From positions 19,004-83,003 of the forward strand of contig JAFGHO010000028.1 of NCBI GenBank assembly GCA_016930085.1: a stretch of DNA of 64,000 nucleotides, written 5' to 3'. The position numbers and the translations under genes were made by a program. The stretch comes from Spirochaetales bacterium. Lineage in GTDB: Bacteria > Spirochaetota > Spirochaetia > SZUA-6 > JAFGRV01. Positions 53,200 through 62,314 of this stretch are shown one piece after another; the stretch's first letter is position 1, and each line of letters begins with the position of its first letter. Under the pieces are notes generated by a model. It saw only the letters and a list, made by a program, of their open reading frames with translations, was not told where the DNA came from and made no database searches.

Positions 53200-54618
53200 T
53201 CATTCTTCCGTTTTTATTCCAAGGCGTTTCATTTGTTCACGTTCTTCGATGGCGGAAACATATTCATGTTTTTTCTTGTTTGCTTTGATAATACTGTTCT
53301 TCACTGCATTGATCTCGAGATTGAGTCCCCTGATTTTATTCCGTTTTGCTTTTGGTATTTCATTTCGAAAAAAATCATTGAGTCCCGAGAAACGCCGGTG
53401 AATGACATGGAGATTCGCCAGGTTCCTGTTGAGTACTTCGTATAATTTCTCCTCAGTCGCCGCCTCGTATTTCTGATATGTGGAGCTGGCCTTGTTTGCC
53501 AGTGCGGTATAGAATTTGACCTGATTTTCGAGATCTTCGATAAAAGCGGCAAAATTGAGTTTTTCTCTCTTTGTCGTCGATGTGGTGACATCGAAAAATT
53601 CGATATCGTACATCTGGGAATCATCCTTGCCGCGAATTAGTTTCCTGAGCCATCGCAAAATCCGTTCACCGATTCCCATTTTCCTGCTTTCATACGTTTC
53701 CTGGTTTTCATTCAGCTTTGTAATCGCATCCTTGATGTGAAAACATGCACCGGCTATGATCCTCAAGCCCTGGAGAATAATCGGCTTGTATTGCACCACC
53801 TTTTTTTTCTTTTTCGCCTTTTTCTCTTTCACCTCGAGCCGCGAAAGCAATGTCCGTTTGAGGTCCACCCCGCGCTCCGAATAATCCTCCTGGAAAATTT
53901 CCTTGATGAGTTCGGGGTAAAAGGGTTTTTTCGCGATATATTTGGGGAAAATGCTTTTTACCGCCTTTATCGCACTGTCCGGATTGCTGATCAGAAGCCT
54001 GAGGTCCTCTTCGATGTTCGGCAGGACGAGTTTTCTCACTTCCAGTTTGTACATTTCCCTGAGAAGGAGGATGAGTTCCTCGAGCAGACCGTAGATTACC
54101 CGCAGATGCTTATCGAGCTGTATGGAAGAATCGACGATGATCTGAATCGATATTTTATCCGATCCCATTTTTATTTTATGAAGCGCTTCGCCGATAAACC
54201 TCGTGGGGGGATCCGTCGAGGTTGGGGTAAGCTGCATCCAGTTGATATACTTCATGAGTTCGGTAATACGTTTGACCCTCCGGAGATCGAGAAAATCGAG
54301 ACTCAGTTGATAATAGTTGTTAAGGAACTCGAGTTGGGTATGATATGCGCAAATACGATGACTCATCTGATCCTGTGTTCCAGAATCAAGCGGCGGATCC
54401 GAAGAAGGTACGGTAACTTCCGATATTTTTTCCTCTCCCTTATACGGGTCTTCCTGAAGGAGTGCCTTCCGTATGAGAATATTGTAGACATTCTGGAAAT
54501 ACGTCTGAAAAAAGCCGAGATGTTCTTTCAATCGGGGAAGATTTGCCACCTCGATATATTCCCTTTTTTTTATCAGAGTCTGCTCTAATTGATCGATAAA
54601 ATTTTCGGCATCACTCAT
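53200..54618 (-). CDS. Large helical cytoplasmic protein, unknown
   Basis: 472 residues, helical and charged, without signal peptide or membrane segment. It includes a Lys run (KEKKAKKKKKVVQYKP), a FIGEALHKIKMGSDKISIQI segment and a C-terminal coiled-coil-like part (NRNLANLHVIHRRFSGLND). I suspect a spirochaete-specific family, with no assigned function. It stands alone: 111 bp from the hydrolase gene and divergent from the lipoprotein gene at 54828. Confidence 0.75.
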   Translation of the reverse strand: MSDAENFIDQLEQTLIKKREYIEVANLPRLKEHLGFFQTYFQNVYNILIRKALLQEDPYKGEEKISEVTVPSSDPPLDSGTQDQMSHRICAYHTQLEFLNNYYQLSLDFLDLRRVKRITELMKYINWMQLTPTSTDPPTRFIGEALHKIKMGSDKISIQIIVDSSIQLDKHLRVIYGLLEELILLLREMYKLEVRKLVLPNIEEDLRLLISNPDSAIKAVKSIFPKYIAKKPFYPELIKEIFQEDYSERGVDLKRTLLSRLEVKEKKAKKKKKVVQYKPIILQGLRIIAGACFHIKDAITKLNENQETYESRKMGIGERILRWLRKLIRGKDDSQMYDIEFFDVTTSTTKREKLNFAAFIEDLENQVKFYTALANKASSTYQKYEAATEEKLYEVLNRNLANLHVIHRRFSGLNDFFRNEIPKAKRNKIRGLNLEINAVKNSIIKANKKKHEYVSAIEEREQMKRLGIKTEE

Positions 54619-54827
54619 ACATCTGTATCCGAAGGTGTCCCTCTCCCGCTCTTTAATTTCATTTTCGGCCTTATTTCACTATGAAATTAAGCTTTCAGTC
54701 AATTTTATTTAAAATCCGGAAAAATCGATCATACGTACAGTAACAATTATAGAAGAAAATATACAAACTATCAACGATTGATAAAAAAATTCAATGCAGA
54801 AAGACAAAATAAGGCGTTATATAGGTT

Positions 54828-55613
54828 ATGATGAGAAAAATATATATAATTTTAGCCTGTATCTCGGGCATCCTCCTTTTAATTGGTTGTGATCTCTTCT
54901 CTTCATCCTGCGTGCTGACCTGCCGCATGGAAGACCCGCCCCGACAGTGGAAGGACACCTTTCGTTCCCTTGTCTGTGAGATCCGGTATTTTGATACCGA
55001 TGGGAAACACAAAAGTATTGTCACAGATAATACCGATTGGGAGATCGCGATACCTGTCCGCAAGCTGCGGAATAGCCCGATCCTCGCTTTTCCAATGGCC
55101 GATGGTATTCCCCTACCCCCGGCCGGGGCCTTATATCCCCATGATATCGATAATCCGGTGTCGCTGTCGGTAGTATTGACCTGGGAAAAGGGCTTTATTT
55201 CGTCTCTTCTCATGGAATGTATGGCGCTGGGTGAAGACATGTCCGCACTGAATGTAATACGGCTGCAAAAGGAATTGGAAGAAATATCAGGAGGCGATTT
55301 CTGGAACCTCGACTATTCGGGACTCGCACAAAGCCTGACCGCGAAGCAATTCAGCATCCGGTCGATAAAAAGACTTCCATGCAGAGAGATCGCCCTGGAT
55401 CCGGGAGAAGGCGACTGGTTTACCGAAAGCCCCTTTTCACCTCTTTACCGCGTTGAACAAGGCCGATTGCTGACCGAACAATTTCCATATGGATATCACC
55501 GGCTTTTCCGGCTTTCATCAGGCGTTGCATACACTTTCTATGTGGATCAAAAAGAAACGCTTATAATCCCGCATGAAAAAAAGCTCCCGGCCATGGATAC
55601 AGCCGATAGATGA
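54828..55613 (+). CDS. Lipoprotein, unknown
   Basis: 261 residues. Signal peptide ending LLIGC, a lipobox (RKIYIILACISGILLLIGC). The mature part looks like two beta-rich modules (FRSLVCEIRYFDTDGKHKSI, FYVDQKETLIIPHEKKLP) with a helical middle (DMSALNVIRLQKELEEIS). No family recognised. The start is ATG 54828 or ATG 54831; no clear ribosome site precedes either. Confidence 0.7.
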   Translation: MMRKIYIILACISGILLLIGCDLFSSSCVLTCRMEDPPRQWKDTFRSLVCEIRYFDTDGKHKSIVTDNTDWEIAIPVRKLRNSPILAFPMADGIPLPPAGALYPHDIDNPVSLSVVLTWEKGFISSLLMECMALGEDMSALNVIRLQKELEEISGGDFWNLDYSGLAQSLTAKQFSIRSIKRLPCREIALDPGEGDWFTESPFSPLYRVEQGRLLTEQFPYGYHRLFRLSSGVAYTFYVDQKETLIIPHEKKLPAMDTADR

Positions 55614-55715
55614 AAACCGCTATTTGGGGCCTGATTTCAGTTAATACGGTACGTCCTTATTGTCACCATGCGCCGGATCGAAAAAACCGGCCGGTGATAC
55701 CATGAGACCGCAACA

Positions 55716-56411
55716 TCAAAGCAGGATATAATACGAGAGAACCAGTTCATAAATCATAATCAGGATACCGGTAAAAATAAGGAAGAAAGCGGGCCATGTT
55801 CCGGAAAAGAATACTTCGCCCGGAAAACCTGTCCTTGTTGCTCCCGAATCCGCCTTCTTCTTGTCCTGCCGCTTCATGATCGGTAAACGCAAAAGTGAAA
55901 GACAGCCGATAGCCGTATTGAGCAGGCATCCCGCAAGGCGCAGACCATACCGGAGGGGCCATGACGGAAACAGATCGAGTTTGAACAGAATAACGATGAG
56001 TCCCCATATACCGACAATAAATGGATACATCCCCACGAATACGGTCAAATAATGTTCGAAATCGTGCCGTACCACGGCCCCGTTATTCTCCCTTTTTTGT
56101 CTTTCTTTTTGCAGTATCCGAAAAAGGCCGAAACAAAAGAGGGAAACGGGACTCAAAACGATATAGAGTTCCCGGATCTCAAAAAAATGAACAATGATGA
56201 AATAATACAAGACAAATGAAAGGAGTGACACAAACGAAAGAAAAAGCATTCCCCGCCCATGGTCGACCTCACCATGCCTGTATTTGATTAATACATAAAG
56301 CCCCATGATCGCACCCGCGGCACCCGCAAACATCGACAGGATATATCCGATAGCGAGGATGAATACATGCGGCCTTTTTTCCGTTAACCTCGTCATGGAT
56401 ACAGTGTACAT
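55716..56411 (-). CDS. Integral membrane protein, unknown
   Basis: 231 residues with about six membrane helices (for example FILAIGYILSMFAGAAGAIM, MLFLSFVSLLSFVLYYFIIV, YLTVFVGMYPFIVGIWGLIV, and the last FLIFTGILIMIYELVLSYYI). No catalytic motif seen. Function unknown. Convergent with the lipoprotein gene to the left and divergent from the LysM gene. Confidence 0.72.
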   Translation of the reverse strand: MYTVSMTRLTEKRPHVFILAIGYILSMFAGAAGAIMGLYVLIKYRHGEVDHGRGMLFLSFVSLLSFVLYYFIIVHFFEIRELYIVLSPVSLFCFGLFRILQKERQKRENNGAVVRHDFEHYLTVFVGMYPFIVGIWGLIVILFKLDLFPSWPLRYGLRLAGCLLNTAIGCLSLLRLPIMKRQDKKKADSGATRTGFPGEVFFSGTWPAFFLIFTGILIMIYELVLSYYILL

Positions 56412-56637
56412 GATTCATGTAAAACAAAAAAGAGTCATCGATCAATAATATACCATACGTTCACAATAGATACGGTTCGGACGATGAGATCGGTCTGAAT
56501 TTTTTATTGAAATAAAATCAATATTGGCATAATATAGGAATATAAGGGAGTATGAAATTCATGGTTCAGATATCTGTAACTAATCCGACCGCCCTATTTC
56601 ATGCTTCCATGATGCCTGACGGCAAAGGATGGCCTGT

Positions 56638-57045
56638 ATGAATAAAAAGATCATTACCCTGCCGATGATTGTCATCGTGCTTCTCATAACCGCCGGTCTT
56701 TGTTTTGCAGAAACGGACGCGAAAAACGGGAGATGGCATACAATCACATGGGGGGAAACCTTTTTGGGAATTGCATCACGATACAATATCAATCCGGAGA
56801 TCCTTGCCCAGACCAACAACATCACAAACTGGAACAGGATCTATGTGGGCCGGAAACTCTGGATTCCACGGGGTGAATATATCGAAGCATATGTCTATAC
56901 GGTTAAATGGGGAGATTATCTTCACGACATTGCCCGCCGGTTCGGAGTGAGTATCTATGAAATCGCCTCCCTGAACGGCATTTATAATCTCAATTACATT
57001 TACGAAGGCCAGATCATCTATATTCCGGTAAAGAAACAGAAATAA
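56638..57045 (+). CDS. Exported protein with two LysM domains
   Basis: 135 residues. Signal peptide (IITLPMIVIVLLITAGLCFA), then two LysM motifs: HTITWGETFLGIASRYNINP with LAQTNNITNWNRIYVG and KLWIP; and YTVKWGDYLHDIARRFGVSI with IASLNGIYNLNYIYEG and IIYIP. LysM binds N-acetylglucosamine in peptidoglycan. No catalytic domain. ATG 56638 has AAAGGA 9 bp upstream. Confidence 0.88.
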   Translation: MNKKIITLPMIVIVLLITAGLCFAETDAKNGRWHTITWGETFLGIASRYNINPEILAQTNNITNWNRIYVGRKLWIPRGEYIEAYVYTVKWGDYLHDIARRFGVSIYEIASLNGIYNLNYIYEGQIIYIPVKKQK

Positions 57046-57230
57046 CAAAAAACGCCTGATTGTCTTTCTCACGATATCCACATCCCGCAGATAAGGCGTA
57101 ATACATACATGTCCAACGATACCCGTACATTGGAGTATTGAGTCCGCTGCAGTAAAGGACGGCAGGCATAAACCGCATCCTGAGGAATCCGGTTTGATAA
57201 AGACGGATAATCCCGCAACGGGACATTGAT

Positions 57231-57265
57231 AAAAAAGGGCTGCCGGTCTTTCTCCGGCAGCCCTT
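57231..57265 (-). terminator. Rho-independent terminator of the GH12 gene
   Basis: GGGCTGCCGG (57237-57246) and CCGGCAGCCC (57254-57263) pair perfectly, with two more A-T pairs, and six T follow on the minus strand (57231-57236). It lies 25 bp behind the GH12 stop. Confidence 0.88.
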
Positions 57266-57289
57266 CACATTTTCTACATGAAACGGTAA

Positions 57290-58870
57290 TTAATTACTCG
57301 CTTCAAAATGGGCCCAGCTGAGGCTTGCCTTGTAATAGATATAATATTGTCCGTTTATCTGAGCGGGCAGGCTCGAGGCATTCGTATACTTGTTGGTCAC
57401 ATCGACGCCATTGATCTCTAGCACATCGACATTCCATGAATTGATAAATCTGCCCAACGAAGATGCTTCCCAGCAAAACTCACCCGCGCCGTTTTTAGTA
57501 AAACCGGCGGAAATACTCGTTCTGGAGTCGCAGCCCGCGTCGCAGGTACATCCTGAGGCCCCGCCGGTCGATCCGCCCGTCGAGGTCGTTGTGGAGGAAA
57601 TCCTGTTCGAGGTCGTCGTGGTCGACGCGCTTCCGCCGCCCGTTCCGCCGGTCACGGTCTGCCCGGCGTTCCGGCATGTACTCTCGGAAATACAACTCAT
57701 GTTGTTTTCCCAGCCCCAGCCGCTTGTGGTGTTACAGCAGACAGGATAATCCCTTCCGTACCAGTTGCAGGTGCCGCAGCCGAGGGTGCCGCCGCCCCCG
57801 GACGGGGGATTTGTCTGCGCGGGCGGGTTGGTGCTCTGGGCGGGAGGATTCGTCGGTGCCGGCGTCGGAGGATTCGTCGGTACCGGTGTCGGCGGATTGG
57901 TTACCGTTGTTCCCCCGCCGCTTCCGCCGGTCACGGTCTGGCCCGCCCCTTCGCAGGTACTCAGCGAAACACAGCTCGTGTTGTTCTCCCAGCCCCAGCC
58001 GCTTGTCGTATTGCAGCAGATCGGGGTATCGGTCCCGTACCAGTTACAGGTACCGCAGCCGAGGGTGCCGCCGCCGCTTCCGCCGGTCGAAGTCGTCGTT
58101 CTCGTCGAGGAGGTCGTTCCGGTCGAAGTGGTAGTAATACCGCCCCCCCCGCCTCCACCGACGGAGAACGAGAACGAGTTGCAGGTGAGTCCCTGACCGC
58201 CCCTCATAATCTCGAATCCCGCCTCCATGTCGTGGAGGTACCATGAACGTTCCGCGTATCCGCGGGAGATCGCGTCATTGATGAAGTCCATGAAATTCCC
58301 GCTTGCCGAGTTTCTTCCCGTCAGCACATAGGTGACGAAATTCCAGCCGACGCTGGCATAATAGACGGCATGACCGTTGAATGTTCCGACCTGCGATCCC
58401 GCCGGATACATGTTCCTGTAGTCGAGGACGATCATGATTTCGGCGCCATTGTTGTAGCCGTCGCTCGAGTCCTCGTTCGGACTCAGCCAGCATTCGGCCG
58501 CGACATTGTAGTCGCCTTCGGGCCGGGTACTGCTGACGCTGAAATTGTAACTCGCGCTGCCGATCTCGCTGACGCGCCTCGGCAGTCCGCTGCCGCTCGT
58601 GCAATCGCCCCAGTGGCAGCCTTTCCAGATGGAAGGATAGGCGGCGACCGAGCCCTGGTTGTGTTCGGACACGGAGACGGTGAAGCCGGTCGATCCGTTG
58701 GACCGTATACACTGCCTGGTATCGGCCCCCCAGACATTGTTGGCAAGGCTGTATTCACCGCCAGCCACTGAAATGATACCGTATTTTTCACATGTTTCCT
58801 GGGCCGAAACAAGTGAGCAGAGAAGAATCATTCCTACCACGGTAAAAAGCCATGTAACCTTGTGTTTCAT
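57290..58870 (-). CDS. Secreted GH12 endoglucanase/xyloglucanase with two CBM10 modules
   Basis: 526 residues. Signal peptide 1-23. Residues 24-238: GH12 glucanase, with nucleophile E144 in [11 protein letters not shown] and acid/base E220 in [12 protein letters not shown], plus NNVWGAD near the start. Two CBM10 modules (271-306 and 364-399; [25 protein letters not shown]) bind cellulose. They are joined by Thr/Ser/Gly and Pro/Thr linkers ([17 protein letters not shown]). The C-terminal 85 residues start with a Cys-rich CTCDAGCDS and look like another binding module. It would cleave beta-1,4-glucan or xyloglucan outside the cell. AAAGGAG precedes ATG 58870. Confidence 0.87.
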   Translation of the reverse strand: MKHKVTWLFTVVGMILLCSLVSAQETCEKYGIISVAGGEYSLANNVWGADTRQCIRSNGSTGFTVSVSEHNQGSVAAYPSIWKGCHWGDCTSGSGLPRRVSEIGSASYNFSVSSTRPEGDYNVAAECWLSPNEDSSDGYNNGAEIMIVLDYRNMYPAGSQVGTFNGHAVYYASVGWNFVTYVLTGRNSASGNFMDFINDAISRGYAERSWYLHDMEAGFEIMRGGQGLTCNSFSFSVGGGGGGGITTTSTGTTSSTRTTTSTGGSGGGTLGCGTCNWYGTDTPICCNTTSGWGWENNTSCVSLSTCEGAGQTVTGGSGGGTTVTNPPTPVPTNPPTPAPTNPPAQSTNPPAQTNPPSGGGGTLGCGTCNWYGRDYPVCCNTTSGWGWENNMSCISESTCRNAGQTVTGGTGGGSASTTTTSNRISSTTTSTGGSTGGASGCTCDAGCDSRTSISAGFTKNGAGEFCWEASSLGRFINSWNVDVLEINGVDVTNKYTNASSLPAQINGQYYIYYKASLSWAHFEASN

Positions 58871-58919
58871 TGATTTCTCCTTTCTTTTAATTTACCTTTT
58901 TAAATTTTATGAGGTATTT

Positions 58920-58948
58920 ATTATATCATGTATATTGCGATAGTGCAA
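58920..58948 (-). promoter_or_regulatory. GH12 gene promoter
   Basis: Minus-strand TTGCAC (58943-58948), 17-bp spacer and perfect TATAAT (58920-58925). Start point near 58913, giving a leader of about 43 nt that includes AAAGGAG. Confidence 0.75.
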
Positions 58949-59162
58949 ATTAAAAATCAGGTGATCATCCCGTACTTTGTATCCCGGTAAAATACGCTTT
59001 CACGTATTCATCACCGGCGGGTGATATTGCAGAACCGGAATTCGCCGTTTCATGATCGTTTTAAATGTCGAACAGCGTGCGAGATGAAGAAAAACAGCAT
59101 GGAACAAGTTGCGGTCCGGCCCTCTAAAGGAGTGTACCGGCGGTTCGTATTGTCGAATCACA

Positions 59163-60617
59163 TCACGCTTCAAACCCGAGGGTAAAGGCCTTCACATTGA
59201 ACTGAATGAGTTTTTCCTTGTTTCTGAATTTCCGTTTGATAAGTGAAAAGACGTCTTCCTTGTGAAAATAGGGAAGCGTTTTCAGGATTTTACCGAGTAT
59301 GACGATATTCGAGGAGAAACTGAATCCAGCTTCTTCGGCCAGCGAGGTGGCCTCGATGGAAACAAGTTTGATCCGTCTATCCCGCAATTCGGCTTCATAA
59401 TCCGGCTCCACACTGATAATGGAGCTGTTGCAAAAGAGGTAGCCGTCCGGCGAAACGAAGGGGCTGAATTTATCGAACGACGGCTGATTCATGGCCACGA
59501 GGATATCGGACATCGAAAAAATCGGACTGGCGATTTCCCTGTTGCTCAGGACGACCGAACAGTTTGCCGTCCCCCCCCGCATGGCGGGGCCGTATGCCGG
59601 AAACCATGTCGCCCTGTATTCGTTCTTGAGCGCGAGCTGGCAGAGAATCTGTCCCAGGTAGAGCACCCCCTGCCCACCGAATCCCGCGATCCGGATCTTC
59701 AATTCATGGTCGATCGTCATTTTTTCCGAAAAACTCGAGTGAAGCGATTCGGATTCACTCTTGATACCGATTTTCTCCATGAGTTTTCCCGGCTTGAGGT
59801 GATCGGAAGCTTTTCTGTTCATGGGCCCTCCCGTCCTCTGTTCGGCCTCCCTGGAAGTATCGCGGAAAACACCAAGGTCATAATAGGGAAGCATGTGCTT
59901 TTTTATCCACTCCCCCGCCTGATCGGGTTTGACCTTCCAGTTGGTCGGACACTGGCTGAGTACTTCGATCAGGGTGAACCCCTTGCCTTCTTTCTGGAAA
60001 CGGAGCGCCTTGCGTATCGCGAGCCGCGTTTTCATGATGTGAGAAATATCGTGAAGGGACGTCCGTTCGACATACACCGGTGCCGGAAGCGTCGCGATCA
60101 GTTCGGCTACCTTGATGGGCATGCCCTCGTTCTCCCTGCTTCTGCCCCGCGGGGTGGTCGTCGTTTTCTGGTCGATGAGTGTTGTCGGGGCCATCTGCCC
60201 GCCCGTCATACCGTAGACCGCGTTGTTGACAAAGATAACGGTGATGTTTTCTCCGCGGTTTGCCGCGTGGATGATCTCCGCTGTGCCGATTGCGGCGAGG
60301 TCGCCGTCGCCCTGATAACTGACGACATAACTTTCGGGAAGCGCGCGTTTGATGCCCGTCGCGACCGCGGGGGCCCGTCCGTGGGCCGCTTCGATATTAC
60401 CGCATTTAAAATAATAGTAGGCGAAAACGGAACAGCCGACGGGACTTATGAAGGTTGTCTTGTCGAGCATATCGAGATCGACGAGGGCCTCGGCGACAAG
60501 CTTGTGGACAATGCCGTGACCGCAGCCGGAACAGTAGGTCGTGCTTTGCTTGTCATCTCCCGGCTTTCGGAAAAACGTATCGTAAAAACCATCGGATTTT
60601 TTGAATATCTTTTTCAT
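59163..60617 (-). CDS. 2-oxoacid:ferredoxin oxidoreductase, fused beta and gamma subunits
   Basis: 484 residues. The first 280 are the thiamine-diphosphate beta subunit (CSGCGHGIVHKL, YQGDGDLAAIGTAEIIHAAN, FVNNAVYGMTGGQMAPTT). The last 180 are the gamma subunit (IRIAGFGGQGVLYLGQILCQ, ATWFPAYGPAMRGGTANCSV). Together with the alpha subunit and ferredoxin, the complex oxidatively decarboxylates 2-oxoacids to acyl-CoA, reducing ferredoxin. The subunits are usually separate; here they are joined by a linker with Ser/Glu. 2-oxoglutarate or branched-chain 2-oxoacids are the likeliest substrates. Its start overlaps the alpha-subunit stop by 4 bp. Confidence 0.9.
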   Translation of the reverse strand: MKKIFKKSDGFYDTFFRKPGDDKQSTTYCSGCGHGIVHKLVAEALVDLDMLDKTTFISPVGCSVFAYYYFKCGNIEAAHGRAPAVATGIKRALPESYVVSYQGDGDLAAIGTAEIIHAANRGENITVIFVNNAVYGMTGGQMAPTTLIDQKTTTTPRGRSRENEGMPIKVAELIATLPAPVYVERTSLHDISHIMKTRLAIRKALRFQKEGKGFTLIEVLSQCPTNWKVKPDQAGEWIKKHMLPYYDLGVFRDTSREAEQRTGGPMNRKASDHLKPGKLMEKIGIKSESESLHSSFSEKMTIDHELKIRIAGFGGQGVLYLGQILCQLALKNEYRATWFPAYGPAMRGGTANCSVVLSNREIASPIFSMSDILVAMNQPSFDKFSPFVSPDGYLFCNSSIISVEPDYEAELRDRRIKLVSIEATSLAEEAGFSFSSNIVILGKILKTLPYFHKEDVFSLIKRKFRNKEKLIQFNVKAFTLGFEA

Positions 60618-61651
60618 AGTACTTCTCTCAAAATTGATTCCTCTTCGATGAGGTTTCCCCCGAGCTTGCCGATCAGGGAGATGGGGATATCATTCCCCAC
60701 CAGGGCCTTCACATCGTAATGAAGCTGACCGCTGCTCATTTCGGCGACGACGATCCTTTTCTTTCCACGGATGCATTTTTCAAGCCGGACCGCGGGGAAC
60801 GGGCTGATGGTGACGGGTCTGAAAAGCCCGGCCTTGACGCCCCTTTGCCTGACATTGTTGACCACCGCCTTTAATTGCCTGGACACGCTCCCGTAACCGA
60901 CAAGGAGAAGTTCGGCATCTTCCGTCATATATTCCTCCGCCCGCTGCTCGGCGGCTTTCATCCGGCTGAATTTTTCCTGAAGCCTCATGTTATGGGCTTC
61001 GAGTTCGTCGTTTTCGATATAAATCGATGTGTGAAGCCTTCGTTCCGAATTTTTATCTCCGGTGAGCGCCCACGGTTTATCCTGATAGAGGGGTGTGTAG
61101 TCTTCAGGGAAGCTCACCGATTCCATCATCTGCCCGATAACGCCGTCTGCAGCGATGACGACCGGATTTCTGTATTTGTCCGCGAGATCGAAACCCAGGA
61201 TCGCGAAATCGATCATTTCCTGTACCGAATTGGGCGCGAGGACGATCGTGAGATAATCGCCGTGCCCGCCCCCCTTTGTCAGCTGATTGTAGTCCGATTG
61301 TTCGGCTCCGATATTGCCCAGGCCCGGGCCCGCCCTCATTATATCGACGACGAGACAGGGAAGCTCGCACCCGGCCATATACGATATCCCTTCGCACATG
61401 AGACTGATTCCCGGACTGGAAGATGCGGTCATGGTTCGCTGTCCGGTCGATGCCGCGCCGTATACCATATTAATAGAAGCGAGTTCGCTTTCCGCCTGAA
61501 GAAAGGTTCTGCCGAGCGTCGGAAAGTATTCCGATGCCGCATGGGCTATTTCACTTGCCGGGGTGATCGGATAGCCGTAAAAGGATTCACACCCGGCAAC
61601 AAGCGCCCCGACAACCACGGCTTCGTTTCCCTTTAAAAAATATCGTGCCAT
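60614..61651 (-). CDS. 2-oxoacid:ferredoxin oxidoreductase alpha subunit
   Basis: About 346 residues. The pyrimidine-binding part shows GNEAVVVGALVAGCESFYGY with PITPASEIAH, then STGQRTMTASSSPGISLMCE and DIMRAGPGLGN. The C-terminal domain II has SRQLKAVVNNVRQRGVKAGL and PFPAVRLEK. It is the VorB/KorA type. ATG 61651 is chosen because the 61 extra upstream residues of the longer frame are Arg-rich and run over the ferredoxin gene. Middle gene of the operon. Confidence 0.9.
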   Translation of the reverse strand: MARYFLKGNEAVVVGALVAGCESFYGYPITPASEIAHAASEYFPTLGRTFLQAESELASINMVYGAASTGQRTMTASSSPGISLMCEGISYMAGCELPCLVVDIMRAGPGLGNIGAEQSDYNQLTKGGGHGDYLTIVLAPNSVQEMIDFAILGFDLADKYRNPVVIAADGVIGQMMESVSFPEDYTPLYQDKPWALTGDKNSERRLHTSIYIENDELEAHNMRLQEKFSRMKAAEQRAEEYMTEDAELLLVGYGSVSRQLKAVVNNVRQRGVKAGLFRPVTISPFPAVRLEKCIRGKKRIVVAEMSSGQLHYDVKALVGNDIPISLIGKLGGNLIEEESILREVL

Positions 61652-61683
61652 ATCACCATCCAAACGTATCGTTTTCCGGACCG

Positions 61684-61893
61684 TCACGGATCCGGGTAGA
61701 CCTCGATCGCATCGAGTTCCGGGCATGCATAAAAGCAGAAACCGCAGCCCGTACAGCCGTCCCCTTTGTACGCGGGATATTCGTATCCGTTGGAGTTGAT
61801 CTCTCCCGATTGTTCGAGAAGGTGTCGCGGACAAGCCTCGACACAGTATCCGCAGCCTTTACATAACTGTTTTTTTATCACCACCTGTCCCAT
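61684..61893 (-). CDS. 2[4Fe-4S] ferredoxin subunit of the 2-oxoacid oxidoreductase
   Basis: 69 residues with two clusters, CKGCGYCVEACP and CTGCGFCFYACP, ending EVYPDP. It passes electrons from the thiamine centre and is the delta (KorD/VorD) subunit. ATG 61893 has AAGGAGGTG 12 nt upstream. First gene of the operon, followed by alpha and the beta-gamma fusion. Confidence 0.92.
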   Translation of the reverse strand: MGQVVIKKQLCKGCGYCVEACPRHLLEQSGEINSNGYEYPAYKGDGCTGCGFCFYACPELDAIEVYPDP

Positions 61894-62314
61894 ATGCCGA
61901 AGGCACCTCCTTTTTTCAACATGATACCCGTTTCCCGAACCACCTTTCGGAAATCTCCGTTTGCTCTTATGCATCTCATGGAATAAAACCGTTCGTTGGC
62001 ATTTCCCGCGTTTGAAAGAAATTACATGATAGTTGAAATTGTCGTCGTGTCAGACTGTAAAATGGGTTTTGAAACAAGCCAACGATACGCATTAAATAAT
62101 CGAACCATACGCATACAAACAAGGTATTTATCAAAGATAACCTGATCACTTAGGTTAGTATGTAACAAGAAAAGCAATGTTTGTCAATGGTTTTAATCCG
62201 CTAAAAGTAATTTTACATCAGTCTTTCATGATAATGACAAAAAAATTTGCGTTATTTTTCAAAACCGGCGCGCAATCCTTCGATAATCGCGCGCAATCCT
62301 TCAATAACCGCGCG
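61894..62314. other. Intergenic region before the ferredoxin operon and behind the ABC-F gene
   Basis: No gene is supported. The left end has the leader of the ferredoxin operon. The right end (62268-62314) is a 21-bp tandem repeat lying downstream of the ABC-F stop codon. The stretch between is AT-rich (about 62030-62250), with possible promoters that I could not settle. Confidence 0.5.
62268..62314 (-). repeat. 21-bp tandem repeat right behind the ABC-F stop
   Basis: Plus-strand units GCGCGCAATCCTTCGATAATC (62268-62288, 21 bp; first 20 shown by position) and the near-identical 62289-62309 differ at two positions; a third begins at 62310. On the minus strand they read in frame with the ABC-F gene after its TAG as RAVIEGL, RAIIEGL, RAGFEK and a TAA. 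Confidence 0.85.

Noticed and set aside
57549..58120. Repeated DNA in the GH12 gene as a mobile or recombinational element
   Set aside because: It is explained by duplication of the CBM10 coding module and simple linker codons.
57589..58196. Plus-strand frames rich in Arg/Ser or Pro/Val opposite the GH12 linkers
   Set aside because: Low-complexity antisense of Thr/Gly/Pro linkers and CBM10 modules.
59262..60719. 485-residue plus-strand frame over the oxidoreductase operon
   Set aside because: Antisense of the beta-gamma gene, which has clear thiamine and gamma-subunit motifs; the plus product has no recognisable domain.
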